Below are positions 35,120 to 45,988 of a stretch of DNA of 64,000 bases, in pieces. The stretch is from Lunularia cruciata (lineage: Eukaryota > Streptophyta > Marchantiopsida > Lunulariales > Lunulariaceae). The notes beneath the pieces are model-generated. The model had not been told where the DNA came from, made no database searches, and saw only the letters and a program-made list of their open reading frames with translations. Both the position numbers and the translations under genes were made by a program. The stretch covers positions 71,154,552-71,218,551 of the forward strand of contig OX419756.1 of the NCBI GenBank assembly GCA_948567375.1, given 5' to 3'. Numbering within the stretch: the first letter of the stretch is position 1; each line of letters begins with the position of its first letter.

Positions 35120-35257
35120 CCAAGTAGTCCAATCATAGTCCTTGTGCATCCTTCACACATGGGTCTTTACCCCTTGCGAGGTAAAGCGTAGGTGACACAC
35201 CGGGCATGGTGTATCCCGACCCGCTCTTGTCGACCCCACATGGGAAGGTGTAGCCAT
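35120..35257 (-). pseudogene. N-terminal C2H2 zinc finger of the non-LTR element
   Basis: Translation from ATG 35257 gives MATPSHVGSTRAG and then CPVCHLRFTSQGVKTH, one TGA, and RMH: a C-x2-C-x11-H-x4-H finger whose spacer holds the stop (35153-35155). R2/NeSL-class proteins carry such fingers to bind their target site. HKDYDWTTWDAHVRQ follows. The ATG is the first in frame and a 500-bp leader lies upstream. Confidence 0.75.
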
Positions 35258-35756
35258 GGCTAGCACAAGAATAGTGATATTAACACATGATACTCCTCTC
35301 CATATCTCCCCATATCTGCAAAACCACAACCCCTCACATCACAACTCACATAAGAAAACAATCTCTCCAAACCCTAAAATCTATAAACTCTCATAACTTT
35401 CAATTTCCATCTCCAAAATTTTCAAATTAAATTCCCATGGAACTTAATCATGAAAATCAAGAGAGTGGAAATGAAAATTCCCAACCCATCACTCTCAATG
35501 TATAATGATCACTCTCAACCCTAAAAAAGCTAAAAATCTTCATAACTTTCTACTTCATTCTCCATAGTCTTCAATTTAGGTGTCAATGGAACCGAAATTG
35601 AAAAACAAAGAGAATCTACTATTCACTTGAATGCTACATGCTAGAGAGCCCTCAGAAATTATCAAAATTTTCTCACGTCTCTCCCTCTCCTCTCCCGTCT
35701 CCACACTCTCCCGCAGCTCTCCCGCAGCTCCCCCGCACTCCTAAGTCCTCAGTCGA
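35258..35756 (-). other. 5' UTR / internal promoter region of the non-LTR element
   Basis: GA/CT-rich near the 5' end (35690-35740, repeats of CTCCCGCAG) and AT-rich nearer the ATG. No ORF. It abuts the 3' end of a second copy of the family at about 35757. Confidence 0.55.
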
Positions 35757-36796
35757 CTGCCAAGAAAACAAGAAGATGGGGAGACCCATCAAGCCGTACA
35801 AGGCATAGAAGCAAAAGGTAAAACGGAGCTAAGCCCCCATAGAGTCTATATGAGAAATCTGCCCTGCAGCATATGAGAAATCGGCCCGTGCTAGACTTGA
35901 GATATCAGTACTATTTATATACTTCCCGTCTACAAACAACTAGAGCCTCCAATGAAGCCTCACCTAGTGTAAATGGTTTCTTGTGGATTGCACCCACCAT
36001 TGCCTTTTCTAGAACAATAGACACAAGTTGTTTAAAATATATTACAAAATATGAGAGTGAGATGATACCCCGACACCTAACATGATAAGCTCTCATGCAC
36101 TCCTTGACAAATGTGTCAAATGCCATATCCGTAACTCCATATAACTCCAAGGCTAGAGGAACAAAGATGTATATCCCCGCATGTCCCTATACTTGGAAAC
36201 CTTACGATCTATTGTTGCACTCGCTGCCCATGCAAGGGATGTGTAATCACTCCCTCAAAAACTGTATCTCATGGAGGCTTCGTAACCATCACATCCGCTA
36301 CTATCACCTTATCATCTTGGACCAAGTATAAGTCTGCCCTCACATGTGTTATTTGTAAAGCATACAATTGCTCCCTCCAAGCCAAGTATCTACTCTCTCG
36401 TGCCATAGCAAACACTATGTCCCTAATCGCATCTTGGGTTGCTATCCTCTATCTTCCAAAAGGACACCATGTCATATGGACCATTGTTGCATTTGGTGTA
36501 GAACCACATTCACAAGTAAGTAATGAAAATGCAGATGGGTGGACCAAACCTAGGCAAAACCTAACCAAACCTAGACGAAACCTAATCATAGTAGAGAAAA
36601 TAGTTGGTGCGAGTCGAAATGCCACAATGTAAGGTTGAGCTTGGATCCAAGAGCCTGCACCCTCTGCCAGAGCAAGAGTGAAGACTTGCTCTAGTAACTT
36701 GAGAAATGGATAAGTCAACTAAGAAAGAATGCAACTTATGCTCACATGGTTGCTCCATCAAGGAAAATGGTCAATCTATAGTCCAATCAGTACATA
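35757..36796 (-). mobile_element. 5'-truncated second copy of the non-LTR family, head-to-tail
   Basis: The minus strand matches the complete element from about 32990 down to its 3' UTR: GLVHPSAFSLLTCECGS and VHMTWCPFG are visible around 36580-36450. It is more diverged and AT-richer than the neighbour, with several stops. Its 3' end (TTTTCTTGGCAGT) runs straight into the 5' end of the complete copy, and its truncated 5' end abuts the right target-site duplication. Confidence 0.85.
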
Positions 36797-36809
36797 GCAA
36801 ACCCATAGA
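36797..36809. repeat. 13-bp target-site duplication, right
   Basis: GCAAACCCATAGA, identical to 32000-32012, flanking the two-copy array as a whole. No further copy of it is present at the internal junction (35757). Confidence 0.8.
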
Positions 36810-37569
36810 AGGACTTAACAAGGCTCCAACTTTGGCATTTGGACTTAACCGCACCCCAAGTTGGCAAAAACACTTCACAATACCCACAAGCTCGACTTGG
36901 AATTAGTTAGCTCGTGCTGGCGCTGAACTTTTCAGACAACTAGACGAGAAGCAAACTCCGCATAGATTATCGATGCTCGAGAGAATCCTAATTATGTAAC
37001 ATAAGTAAAAAGCAATCCCGCCTTGGCCAGAAAGGTCTACTGCAGGGCCCGCATTTTCTGCCAACTAGGATAACCAGCTGCCACGTTGGTCGATTTCTAC
37101 CTGCCAAGTAGTACAAGCAGTTGCCACGTTGATCCATGTGAAGATTTGGGGTACTGTCAAGTATGGTTTTCTAGCTGAAAGTATGTTTTGCTAGCTTGGG
37201 GAGCCGTTAACTCTAACTGCCAAAATTGGGGTACTTGTAAATTTGTAGAGCACATAAGGTTGCATTTCAGATGCATCTGATCATTAGCAGGAACTGAGAC
37301 CACGGTCCATGCTTGAGCAATACCAGCGCTACCGAAACTGCCGTTGCTTTATTCCCAATTTGTAGAAACCATTTGACTTGGACTATATGAGCACTCTCCG
37401 GTCACTAAATCTAAGTTGAACGTTGACTGAACCTAACCTAAAAGTGCGTTGTAGTTTTCACCCCAAAAGAATTCAAACCATTTTCGAGGTCGAGGAATTT
37501 CCTCGTTTCTGATGTTCCTCCGTCCTCTGAATTTAAATCCACATCTTGACTTGCTTCAATAACGGGTTC
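36810..37569. other. unassigned stretch
   Basis: No coherent frame. CTGCCAACTAGG/CTGCCAAGTAG and TTGGGGTACT-type short repeats at 37055-37240 hint at an old repeat of unknown type. Confidence 0.4.
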
Positions 37570-37800
37570 ACTGAAAATGAACCCGTGATTAAAGGTACCA
37601 TCCGTTGGGAGAGACTACGGCTGCTGCAGGGGGAACAAGTCCAGCACCGACTTGAAGAGACGTCATGAAGTTATGGCGAGTACCTTCAGCTGAAGGAGAA
37701 TTTATTATGGTCCGAGCTGGCTCTTGAGGGAAGTGCATTCACCTAACTCTTACAAGATCGCGAAGAAACTGTTCATGAATTTCAAAGAATTTTGGAGTGA
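37570..37800 (+). pseudogene. coiled-coil coding relic, two stops
   Basis: One frame of 77 codons with two stops contains RWERLRLLQGEQVQHRLEET, GEYLQLKENLLWSELALEG and LLQDREETVHEFQRILE, a heptad-like helical pattern. No family was recognised. It starts inside a 9-bp hairpin (ACGGGTTCA/TGAACCCGT, 37562-37586). It may be related in style, not clearly in sequence, to the relics at 18786-19683. Confidence 0.35.
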
Positions 37801-38379
37801 CATTCTGGGACACATTCATACAGTAGCTGCTTTTCGTGTTTCATTATTGTAGCTGCATATGATTGATCAATTCGAAGGGGCATTTATTTTATTTTATTTC
37901 CTGCAAGCCATGTATTGTACGTACGTACTCTTTCAAGCATCTAGATAACAATGATCAAACTACCGGCAGCTACAGTGTAGGAAAGAAGAGGGCGTGAATG
38001 ATGTACGTGCAAATTTCTACACGGTAGATTGAGAATGCTAAAACCCATCATTAACGCGATGTTAGGGAGAACAAAGAGGTAGAGTGAGAATTTTAAAACC
38101 CATCATTAAATACGAGATGCTAGGGAGAAAGAAAAACGAGATCAATTACATTCAATCATGGCATTTGATGTGACATGAGATAATATTTTCACTTAGATTA
38201 GCAAGAAAATTAAATGTTTGTTGAAATTCTTCTTTTTCTGGGCATTTATGTATTATGCAACAAGATGATGAGGAAGTGCTCATCTACCATCAATAAATTC
38301 TAGTGCAGCTACTTGTTGGCTAGTTTCAGCAATCACAAAACATTCTTATAAAGTGCACAGAGTGTTGTGAATTTAGTAC
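37801..38379. other. unassigned AT-rich stretch
   Basis: No frame of note. A near-duplicate of about 50 bp (AGAATGCTAAAACCCATCAT / AGAATTTTAAAACCCATCAT) lies at about 38030-38120. Confidence 0.4.
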
Positions 38380-39523
38380 TGAATCAAAGCACGTGATTAT
38401 TCAAGGGGGGGCGAGATTAGCTTGCAAGCATTAGAGTTTCTTTCCATCTTGATTGGGTGGTAGTCCAAGTGTATGTTTCAAATACTTTCAATACCATCTC
38501 TTGTCCAATTTTGTTTTGAATTTTTTTTCAATTGTGCATATGATCCACTCCTTGATTCTTTTTGTGCATACTTTTCATGGTATTAAGACATCTCTATTGT
38601 ATAACCATCTTATTAACACAATGGAGTTCATGCAATTTGCCTCAGCTGTGGACATACACTAGGGGATCCTTTGGGATGACCATTATTTGCCATAGCTCAC
38701 TAAAAAAATTTGCAAGAGATTGCATCGGCTTCCATTCATATCTATTTCCTTCCCTCTCATTAATACACATATTGTGAGCACTCTACAAGATGTAGTTCTG
38801 GTTGTGTTTGGTTTTCACTCTCAACTAAGAGGCCTTGGATTTATGACTCCAGACTCATAAGTGCAAGGTTTGGATTCCACATACAAATTTCACTCCCTCA
38901 GACTTCCCACATGCTTTCCAATTCCCAATGAGCGGATCAAGGATCTTGGATTCTCCCCTAGGAGAAGATTGTAGCCCATTTATCTTTGACACCTTGGTAC
39001 ATGTTATAGCTCGTGCTCATCTCCTCCCTTGCTTGTGGAATATCCAAGTGGTGTACTCCATCCTCATGTAATTTATGTACCTAGAGCCTCCTATTTGGTT
39101 TGTAACTACCTTTTGTCTATGGATCTTTGATAGCACCATGGGTCATATATTCTCCACTCTTTTATGGCCATGCATGTTCCTACAATTAGCAAACGACTGG
39201 CATAAACTACATATTGCACTCCCTATAGCCATGGGAGGCTACGGTGTCATATTGGTATCATTTTGCTGAAGCTGATTGCACTTGTAGTATTTTTGGGAGC
39301 ATGTGCACTAGCAGCATCTTTATTCATAGATAGGTTCTTACACAAGGTCATCCTTTTCTATTGACATCCATCGCAACAATCTTGACTTTGGCCTTCATGC
39401 ATTCAGATCATATCTTTGATTGGCTTATGATCTACTACCAAGACCAGCATGCATAGTGTTGCCATAATTTGTTGACTTTGTATCCTTAGACTATAGGAAG
39501 ACTCAAACATATCTTAGTGAACA
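38380..39523 (+). pseudogene. non-LTR family E, reverse transcriptase block (first of three parts)
   Basis: Homologous to the RT and thumb of the complete element but on the plus strand and more decayed. LDWVVVQVYVSNTFNTIS (about 38445) matches its VDVENAF block with the catalytic Asp changed to Tyr. TRGSFGMTIICHSSL (about 38657) matches its RGDPLGG block in a shifted frame. IALPIAMGGYGVI (about 39214) matches LPISCGGVGLL. Element B1 interrupts the frame at 39524. Confidence 0.72.
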
Positions 39524-39932
39524 TGTAAAAGATTGAGGAGAGAAATAGGAGAATGGAAGACCAGAGTGTAAGATCACATTGGGATCAAGTGTTAGAAACT
39601 TTGAATGCCTAGCATGAGCTTGGGTTTTGGTATTTATAGGGAAACATATAAAGCTCTTAGAAAGCTTCCTTCTAGAAGCCATCTTCTTGGAGTGCAATCT
39701 AAGCTAACTGAGAAGCTTTCTTCTAGAAGCCGCTTAATGGGCATGCAAGTTAAGCTAGCCGGGAAACGTCCAAGGAAGCTTCCTCTTAGAAGTTGCCTAT
39801 TTGGCATACATCTTACCTGATGCTTGGAAGGTACCAAGAAGCTTCCTAGATGCTTCTAGAATACTTTTAGAATTTCTTGGCTAATTTGGCATATTTACTA
39901 ACTCATTCATATGCTAAGTCCATGTTATAACA
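39524..39932 (-). repeat. 3' LTR of element B1
   Basis: Starts TGTAAAAGATTGAGG and ends GTTATAACA on the plus strand. It contains the TATA box reversed near 39637 and GAAGCTTC-like modules at 39660-39845. Confidence 0.85.
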
Positions 39933-40629
39933 TATTCCCTCATTGCTAGTTGGTGATATCCTCATTGCCATGGAATCTTTGAATGCTTGGATGGCTGTTG
40001 GAACATTTTGGAGGTGAGAAAAAGATTCCCATGTGGTATTGTGAAGAGGATACCCTTTCCAAAGGACCTTATATCCCTATGTCATTGGCGGCTACATTGG
40101 ATGTCATGACATGCAAGTATGCAATCAACTTTGTATTCCTCATGATCTTGGACAAGGATGGGAGGAGGAGTTTGGATTGATTGGAAAAAGGTGGATTAAA
40201 AAAAAGGTTTTAACTTTGAAACATAGAAGACAAGATGGATCTACATATGAATAGGTAAGGTAAATTGATAAGCAATAAGAGAAAGGATAGAATAAGTAAG
40301 GTAAGTCAATAAGCAATAGGAGAAAGGATATGAGTAACCTCAAATAGACCTATCCAATTAGGAAGAAGCCTATTTTTAGATAGGAGAAGAAGGTTTTTGG
40401 AAGAAAGCATGACTGTATGATCTAATTGAAATATGAGATCACAACGATGTTGATCAGTATATTGCTTGTGCAAATTTTGAGCAACAAGAAGATGAGACTT
40501 GACTTGGTATAAGGATTGAGATAATGTGGATAAGAAGTTGGAAGTATGTGGAACATGAGATGGTAGAGGAGCAAGAAGGGAATCTAGAACAAGGGGGTTT
40601 TGCCTAAAATTAAGGAAGAAAGGAAACAA
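39933..40629 (-). pseudogene. integrase C-terminus and chromodomain of B1
   Basis: The minus-strand frame 40629-40306 contains NLHKQYTDQHRCDLIFQLDH and a PNWIGLFEVTHIL block (GPY/F-type end of the integrase). A decayed chromodomain follows toward the 3' LTR, with frames around 40250-39950 showing FSHLQNVPTAIQAF-like sequence. Several stops break it. Confidence 0.75.
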
Positions 40630-41460
40630 CCTGATGTTGGCTTATTTGGAATTATTGTAGGCAAACTTAGCAATCACAAGACAAGTTTCTCAATTGGTAT
40701 GGTAAATGTTTTCAAAGGCATCAATCATATCTTCTAAGGTGTGATTAACATATTTGGTTTGCATATTAGTTTGAAGATGATAGGCCATAGACAAAGCAAG
40801 CTTGGTGCCCAATAGCTTGAAGAGTGCTTGCCAAAATTTACCAATGATGCAAGGCTCACAATTGAAGTTGAGAACATGGTGCATCTCATGATGCTTGAAG
40901 ACATTGTTGAAGTAGATTTGGGCTAACATTGGAGCATCTACTATATTGAAGGTAGGTGCCAAATGAATTTACTTGTTAGGCTTATAACAAACACCATGAT
41001 TGTTGTATGACCTTGGTTTATCTTTGGCAAGGATATGATGAGGTCTAAGCTCAGATTTTCCCATTAGGCATATGGGATTGGTTGGAGTAGTCTACCTAGT
41101 TTTTGGTTGCTAGTTTGTTGCGTTGGTAACTCTCACAAGATGGGACAAAGTCTCAAACTTCACATGCCATGTTTGGCCACCACCATTGTTGTTGTAGAGT
41201 ACTCAAGGTCTTGTCTATCTCCATATATTCCACCATGGGTAAGTCATGCACCTCTTGAAGTCACACCAAGTGTAGATCTCCCATAGTTGGAACATAGTTG
41301 CGGTTCTTGCAATATAGAAGTCCATCTTTGATTGAAAAGATGTTGTATAGCTTTTCATGTGTTGCAAGATGAATTTGCACAAGATGAAGGAAGAGGTCCT
41401 ATTGTAAAGCAAGCTTGAACTTTATGTGTACCATTGGTTGATCTACACTACGATGATTGT
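40630..41460 (-). pseudogene. integrase core of B1
   Basis: The frame 40962-40690 reads MLAQIYFNNVFKHHEMHHVL, GKFWQALFKLLGTKLALSMA and YHLQTNMQTKYVNHTLEDMI. The second catalytic Asp has been lost (VLNFNCEP for V.SDR.P) and the Glu block is altered (QTKYVN for QTERVN). The zinc-finger part lies at about 41215-41412. Inactive. Confidence 0.82.
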
Positions 41461-42814
41461 TGTTATCATGGGAGATGTTGGGAGGATCTTCAAGTCAGGT
41501 TATAGTGACAAGATATGGGGAATGGCATAGAACTTGCTAGGTTTATACTCAAGCTTTGCATCAAACAATTGTAGTTGTTTCTCCCATGTTGGCTCTTCAT
41601 GTGCTCTAAATATAAGATCTATAACAAGGGTTTGTGATCAGTCCGCATTATTACTTTTTTTCCCAAGAGATAATCTCACCACACTTTTGTTGCATACACC
41701 ATTGCAAATTGTTCTTGATCTCAAGTAGAGTGATTCCTTTCTATTGCATTTAGGCATCTAGATACACATGCTATGGGATGCAATCTATTTGGGAAGTCCT
41801 ATTGTGACACAACTCCAATTGCAATGTTAGAAGCATCAAAATTAACCACACAAAGTGTGGTTGATTATAGGGATTATATGGTTGGAGAATGAGTCATGAA
41901 GACACCATATCTTTCAAATTCTTGGATGTGGATTTTTGTTTAGTGTTCTACACAAATCTCATTGCCTTTCCTAAGAGGTCAGTTAAAGGTGCAGCCTTAT
42001 GAGAAAAATAATGGATGAACCATTGATAAAAATTTGCCAATCTGCTAAATCTCCAAACTTCCATAGCATTCTTAAGAGAAGGCCAATTGGTAATGAAATT
42101 GATTTTCTCCCTTCTATTGAAACCTTATGGCCCAAGAAGGTAACTTCCTCTTGCCAAAAGGTGCACTTGGGCTTCTTACAATAGAAATTTCATCTTGATC
42201 CCCTTCATTGAAACCTTATGACCCAAGAAGGTAACTTCCTTTGACCACAAGGCTCACTTAGGTTTCTTGCAATAGAACTTCCATTGTCATAATCTTCTCA
42301 AGATTTCTTGAACATGGTTCTTTTTTTCTACCTCCATTTGACTATAAGTCAAAATGTTATCCAAGAACACTATCACATATCAATCCAATAGCCCATCCAA
42401 CATCTGATGCATTTGATCCATCAACACTATTGTAGAATTAGTGAGCCCAACAGGTAAAACTTTCCATTTGAAATGCTTACAACTTATAAGCAAGGTAGTC
42501 TTTTGCACATTTGTCCCATCAATTGGAATTTGCCAATAGCCACTTCAAAGATCCAACTTTGAGAAATATGGGGCTCTACATAATTGATCTAACAAGTCAT
42601 CAATTTGAAGCAAGGGGTATACATTCCTCATAATTCTTTTATGAGACTACTGTAGTCAATATGAATTGAAGTCCTCCAACCTTCCTCAAGACAAATAGTA
42701 CCATTGTTCCCCAAGGAGATGTACTATGTTGTATGAAATCCTTCTCCAACAACTCAATCAATGTTGTTCAAAGCTCTTCTAACTCCTTTTGTGAGAACGG
42801 ATAGATTGGTCTAC
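41461..42814 (-). pseudogene. reverse transcriptase and RNase H of B1
   Basis: The position between the pre-RT linker and integrase, and minus-strand fragments such as the LNPKKC-like thumb around 42270 and the RT palm around 42400-42700, support the call. No frame exceeds about 65 codons. The stretch 42110-42250 holds a near-duplicate (GAAACCTTATGGCCCAAGAA / GAAACCTTATGACCCAAGAA). Confidence 0.6.
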
Positions 42815-43529
42815 TCATAGAGTGCCACTTGGAAATAAATCAATCTCAAAGGGCATATTGCAATTAGAGGATAATCCCTTTGGAAGATCATTTGGAAACA
42901 TATCTCCACACTCTTTAATTGTTTGATCAACCATTGCTTGATTATGCTTTTGGTCCTCATTAGATTCTCCATGCACAATTGGCTTGAACTGCACTACAAA
43001 AATAAGAATATTTTCTTCCAAAGCTTGCTCTATAGTTGCTATGTTGACAAACTTTCCATGTTGGGACTGACTATTCTAAGATGTCTAACTCAAAGGTGTT
43101 GAACAAACTTATATATGTAATTCTTACTTTGGTGTTGTACTTGAATTGGTTGTTGTGTCTAATCAAATTGAACATTATGATATTCAAGCCAAGGCAAACC
43201 TAGAATGACATTATAGTGTATGGGATACACACTTTGAATACTTCTTTGCAATCTTGAATATAACAAGATGTGAGATACGAGATGTAGAACACTTTCTTCT
43301 ATCTGCTATCATCAATCTATTACAAAATACTAGTTTGATAGGCATTTATTATTCCTTTCCTACTTATGTAAACATGCAATTCTAAGAACTTCCACAATCA
43401 ACAAAAATCCTATATCAATGATCTGATATCATACCTTCCAAGTATATCAATTTTTCATAGGTCTAGCCTTCAATCTTATTGGAGCAAATCAAATTCTTAA
43501 TAAGTAGCTCAATATCTTATTAATATTAT
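42815..43529 (-). pseudogene. protease and pre-RT linker of B1
   Basis: The frame 43021-42815 contains CGDMFPNDLPKGLSSNCNMP and FEIDLFPSG, the usual lead-in to gypsy RT (F...DLP..LP......H.IDL.PG). Further up, the minus strand at about 43206-43160 encodes VILGLPWLEYHNVQFD, the C-terminal motif of the protease. Confidence 0.78.
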
Positions 43530-43854
43530 TCATTTCCTTGATCCTCATATTCCAAGAATTCCATTTGGGTAATAGGTCAAGGTCATCCATTCCTAGTTAA
43601 ATATTCGGCAATGCAATTTATTATTTAGTGACATAAAAGCAACCACCATTTTTTTGTAATCTTTCTCTATCTATAGTGCCAAGTGTTCTCCTTTGGATTG
43701 CATCAATCTCTATTGGTATTGGCTGCTCTATTTGTGTAAGATGTATTTGCAGGTTTTAGTGGAGGTCTAGATCAAGATCAAGTTGTGACAACCAAGGAAT
43801 CAAAGCACTCAACCAACTACATGGCTTCTTCCAAATGTTTTAGCTCTTGCATGG
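43530..43854 (-). pseudogene. gag C-terminal part of B1
   Basis: Matches 50565-50886 of element B3 on the same strand. Zinc-knuckle residues are not clear. The frame continues beyond the solo LTR at 44596. Confidence 0.6.
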
Positions 43855-44590
43855 TGTAATACCAATAGCTAGACATATCATCTAAAGTTGAAAATTGGCT
43901 TGGTAACATCATGAAGGATGTTATGTATGATGGGCTAGATAGATCAGATAGAGGTGTCACAAAAAGAGTACTTCTACTAATATGGCAAGTTTGGAAATAG
44001 CTAGATATATTATCTAAAGGTGGAAATTGGCTCGGTAACATCTGGAAGGATGTTATGCATGATGTGCTAGGTAGTTCAGATAGAGGTGTCACCAAAAGAA
44101 GACTTCTACTAATAAGGTTGGAGCCAAAAATAGCCTAGAAACTTCAAAGCTAATTTTGGAAGTCTAAACGGATGAATTAGGCCTCAAAAATGTAAACATT
44201 CCCCCCCCCCCCTCCAGATGGAAGAAAGGCTAACCTTCCCTCCCCCTAGATTTTTCTCATCAAGAGCTTTCCAATGGTACTTCACCTACACAATTTGGAG
44301 ATTCCTACAAGAAGATTCCTTATAGATTCCCTTTAGTCAAAGATGGTCTGACCAACTAGATAGGATCAGAACATACATGTCACCCATGCATGCAACCAAT
44401 CTAAGGGCAGAGCTTGCTTACAAGTCACTAATCCATGTATCTAATCCAAGGGTGGAGCTTCCTTTGGTGGTGTCCACTTTGCTATATAATATAGTCAAGG
44501 TGCTCCTTTGGGGCATCGGAGGTTGAGTGTGAAATTGTGTGTTTCTTTTTCTATATTTCTCTTTAGGTCTCCTATCTTTGAAAGATTACA
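43855..44590 (+). repeat. solo LTR of family A nested in B1 gag
   Basis: Starts TGTAATACC, ends AAGATTACA, and is flanked by a perfect 5-bp duplication CATGG (43850-43854 and 44591-44595). The uninterrupted target is visible in B3 at about 50883. It carries the 5' tandem duplication (units from 43855 and about 43993), a C12 run at 44201-44212 and a TATATAATA box near 44492. Confidence 0.92.
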
Positions 44591-45389
44591 CATGGTTACT
44601 TTCAGTTTTATGTATGATTTCAAGCCCCTCACAAATAGATCCAAAGTTTTACCTTCCAATATTTGATGAATTTACATTATGGTGTTTTGGAATTGAATGA
44701 TGTAGCTCCTCATAAAACCAATCTACTTCAACTCTGCCAATCTATTTCATACAACATGTTCAACATTTACCACTTAGAATCTCTCAACTATTGCATGCTT
44801 GAATTCTACTCATGTTGAGATTGATACAAAAAATTACCATTAAGCTTGCTCCATCCAAAATTGCCACCATAATTTTACTACTCCATCTAATTGACTTGAA
44901 GCCAAGAGAATCTATCTCTATTCATCTTACAGATTTGTAGCTTGAGATTAACATTCACAATCAAACAAAAAATTCTCCATTGTACTTGGCATATTCTTGG
45001 CTTCAAATACCTTTGGCTCCAAAAATCAAACTTGCTCTTCTCCTTCTCAATATGCTACTCTCTCTATGAGCTCTTGTCGTTGATGATCTCTCTCTCTTCT
45101 TACAATAAAGTTAGGTGCTCAATTTGTTACTATAAAGCAATGATAACTTCAAGCATCATTACCATGATTACTACTCAATCAAACTACATACTTGTAATTA
45201 TCTAAGTTAACACATACATGCATCTCGTCCACCGCTCCCTATAAGTTACAATTGAAAATATCAATGGTTCATTGGACAAGGTGATTGCATTCAAAAAAAT
45301 TTGCCCAAAGCATGAAATGATACTTTGGTAATACATAAACACAAAAATACTAATAGATTTGGTGGTCCATAGACTCCATCCAATCCATT
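44591..45389 (-). pseudogene. gag N-terminal part and leader of B1
   Basis: Matches 50900-51437 of B3. Minus-strand frames are short (67 codons at 45405-45202). The leader next to the primer-binding site matches that of B2 (46485-46630). Confidence 0.6.
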
Positions 45390-45405
45390 CTTGCTCTGAT
45401 ACCAA
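45390..45405 (-). promoter_or_regulatory. primer-binding site of B1
   Basis: The minus strand reads TTGGTATCAGAGCAAG immediately inside the LTR, an exact match to the initiator-methionine tRNA type (TGGTATCAGAGC). Confidence 0.88.
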
Positions 45406-45703
45406 TGTAAAAGATTAAGAATAGAAAACCGGAGTGGAAGATTACATTGGGACTCTCAAGTCAGTGAAACTTTGAATATCTAGTATGAGCTTAGACTTTG
45501 GTATTTATAAAGAAATATCCAAAGTTCTTGGGAAGCTTCTTCTTAGAAGTTGCCTACTTGGCATACCTGTTATCTGCTGCTTGGAAGGTACCAAGAAGCT
45601 TCCTAGATGCTTTTAGAATATTCTTAGAATTTCTTGGCTAATTTGGCTTATTTGCTAACTCATTAGTCTCTACTAACTCGTATGTTATCTTCATATTATT
45701 ACA
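45406..45703 (-). repeat. 5' LTR of B1, internally shortened
   Basis: Homologous to the 3' LTR but only 298 bp against 409 bp. The middle, rich in GAAGCTTC modules, is reduced. Confidence 0.8.
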
Positions 45704-45988
45704 AAGTGTGTGCACACTCACAACCTTACTAGCATTCTTATTGAGACTTATATTCTTGATAGAGCTTGGATTCTTTCTTATGGGGAGGAGAATCCAATGC
45801 ATGGCTTTACATCTTTCCTTTGATAAAGGAATTTTGGTACACTTTGGAGGAGTTAACCATGGCACTCTGCCTATTACTAAGATTACCACATCCAACTTTA
45901 TTAGGTCTATTAGACGTGTGCATGTGGGGCTATATTAGACACACAAGGTGTCCACATTTTGATTTGTGTTAGAGAAAGAGAGTCCACT
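45704..45988 (+). pseudogene. non-LTR family E, linker and CCHC block (second part)
   Basis: Continues the family E reading from 39523. A frame with MALCLLLRLPHPTLLGLLD matches VAMRFCLGLVHPSASSLLT of the complete element. Then CACGAILDTQGVHILIC gives the same C-x-C-x9-H-x3-C spacing. A frameshift lies just before the first Cys. Element B2 interrupts the frame after 45988. Confidence 0.75.

Larger units (their letters stand above)
32013..35756 (-). mobile_element. nearly full-length R2/NeSL-like non-LTR retrotransposon
   Basis: On the minus strand the order is 5' UTR (35756-35258), ATG at 35257, one C2H2 zinc finger, linker, RT, thumb/linker, CCHC motif, PD-(D/E)XK-like domain, stop at 32415, and 400-bp 3' UTR. 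One N-terminal finger plus a C-terminal CCHC and restriction-enzyme-like nuclease is the plan of the R2/R4/CRE/NeSL group. It differs from L1 or RTE elements, which carry an N-terminal APE nuclease. Most of the ORF lies in one frame down to about 33870 and in a second frame after it, with a handful of stops, so the copy is fairly young. Confidence 0.85.
39524..45703 (-). mobile_element. chromodomain gypsy element B1
   Basis: On the minus strand: 5' LTR (45406-45703), primer-binding site (45390-45405), gag, protease, RT/RNase H, integrase, chromodomain, 3' LTR (39524-39932). It sits inside family E, whose sequence resumes exactly at 45704. The flanks GAACA and AAGTG do not match, so the target-site duplication is lost or one end was altered. 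A solo A LTR is nested at 43855-44590. Confidence 0.85.

Noticed and set aside
45406-45703. A 5-bp target-site duplication for B1
   Set aside because: The flanks GAACA and AAGTG do not match; claiming a duplication would need arbitrary shifting of the LTR ends.
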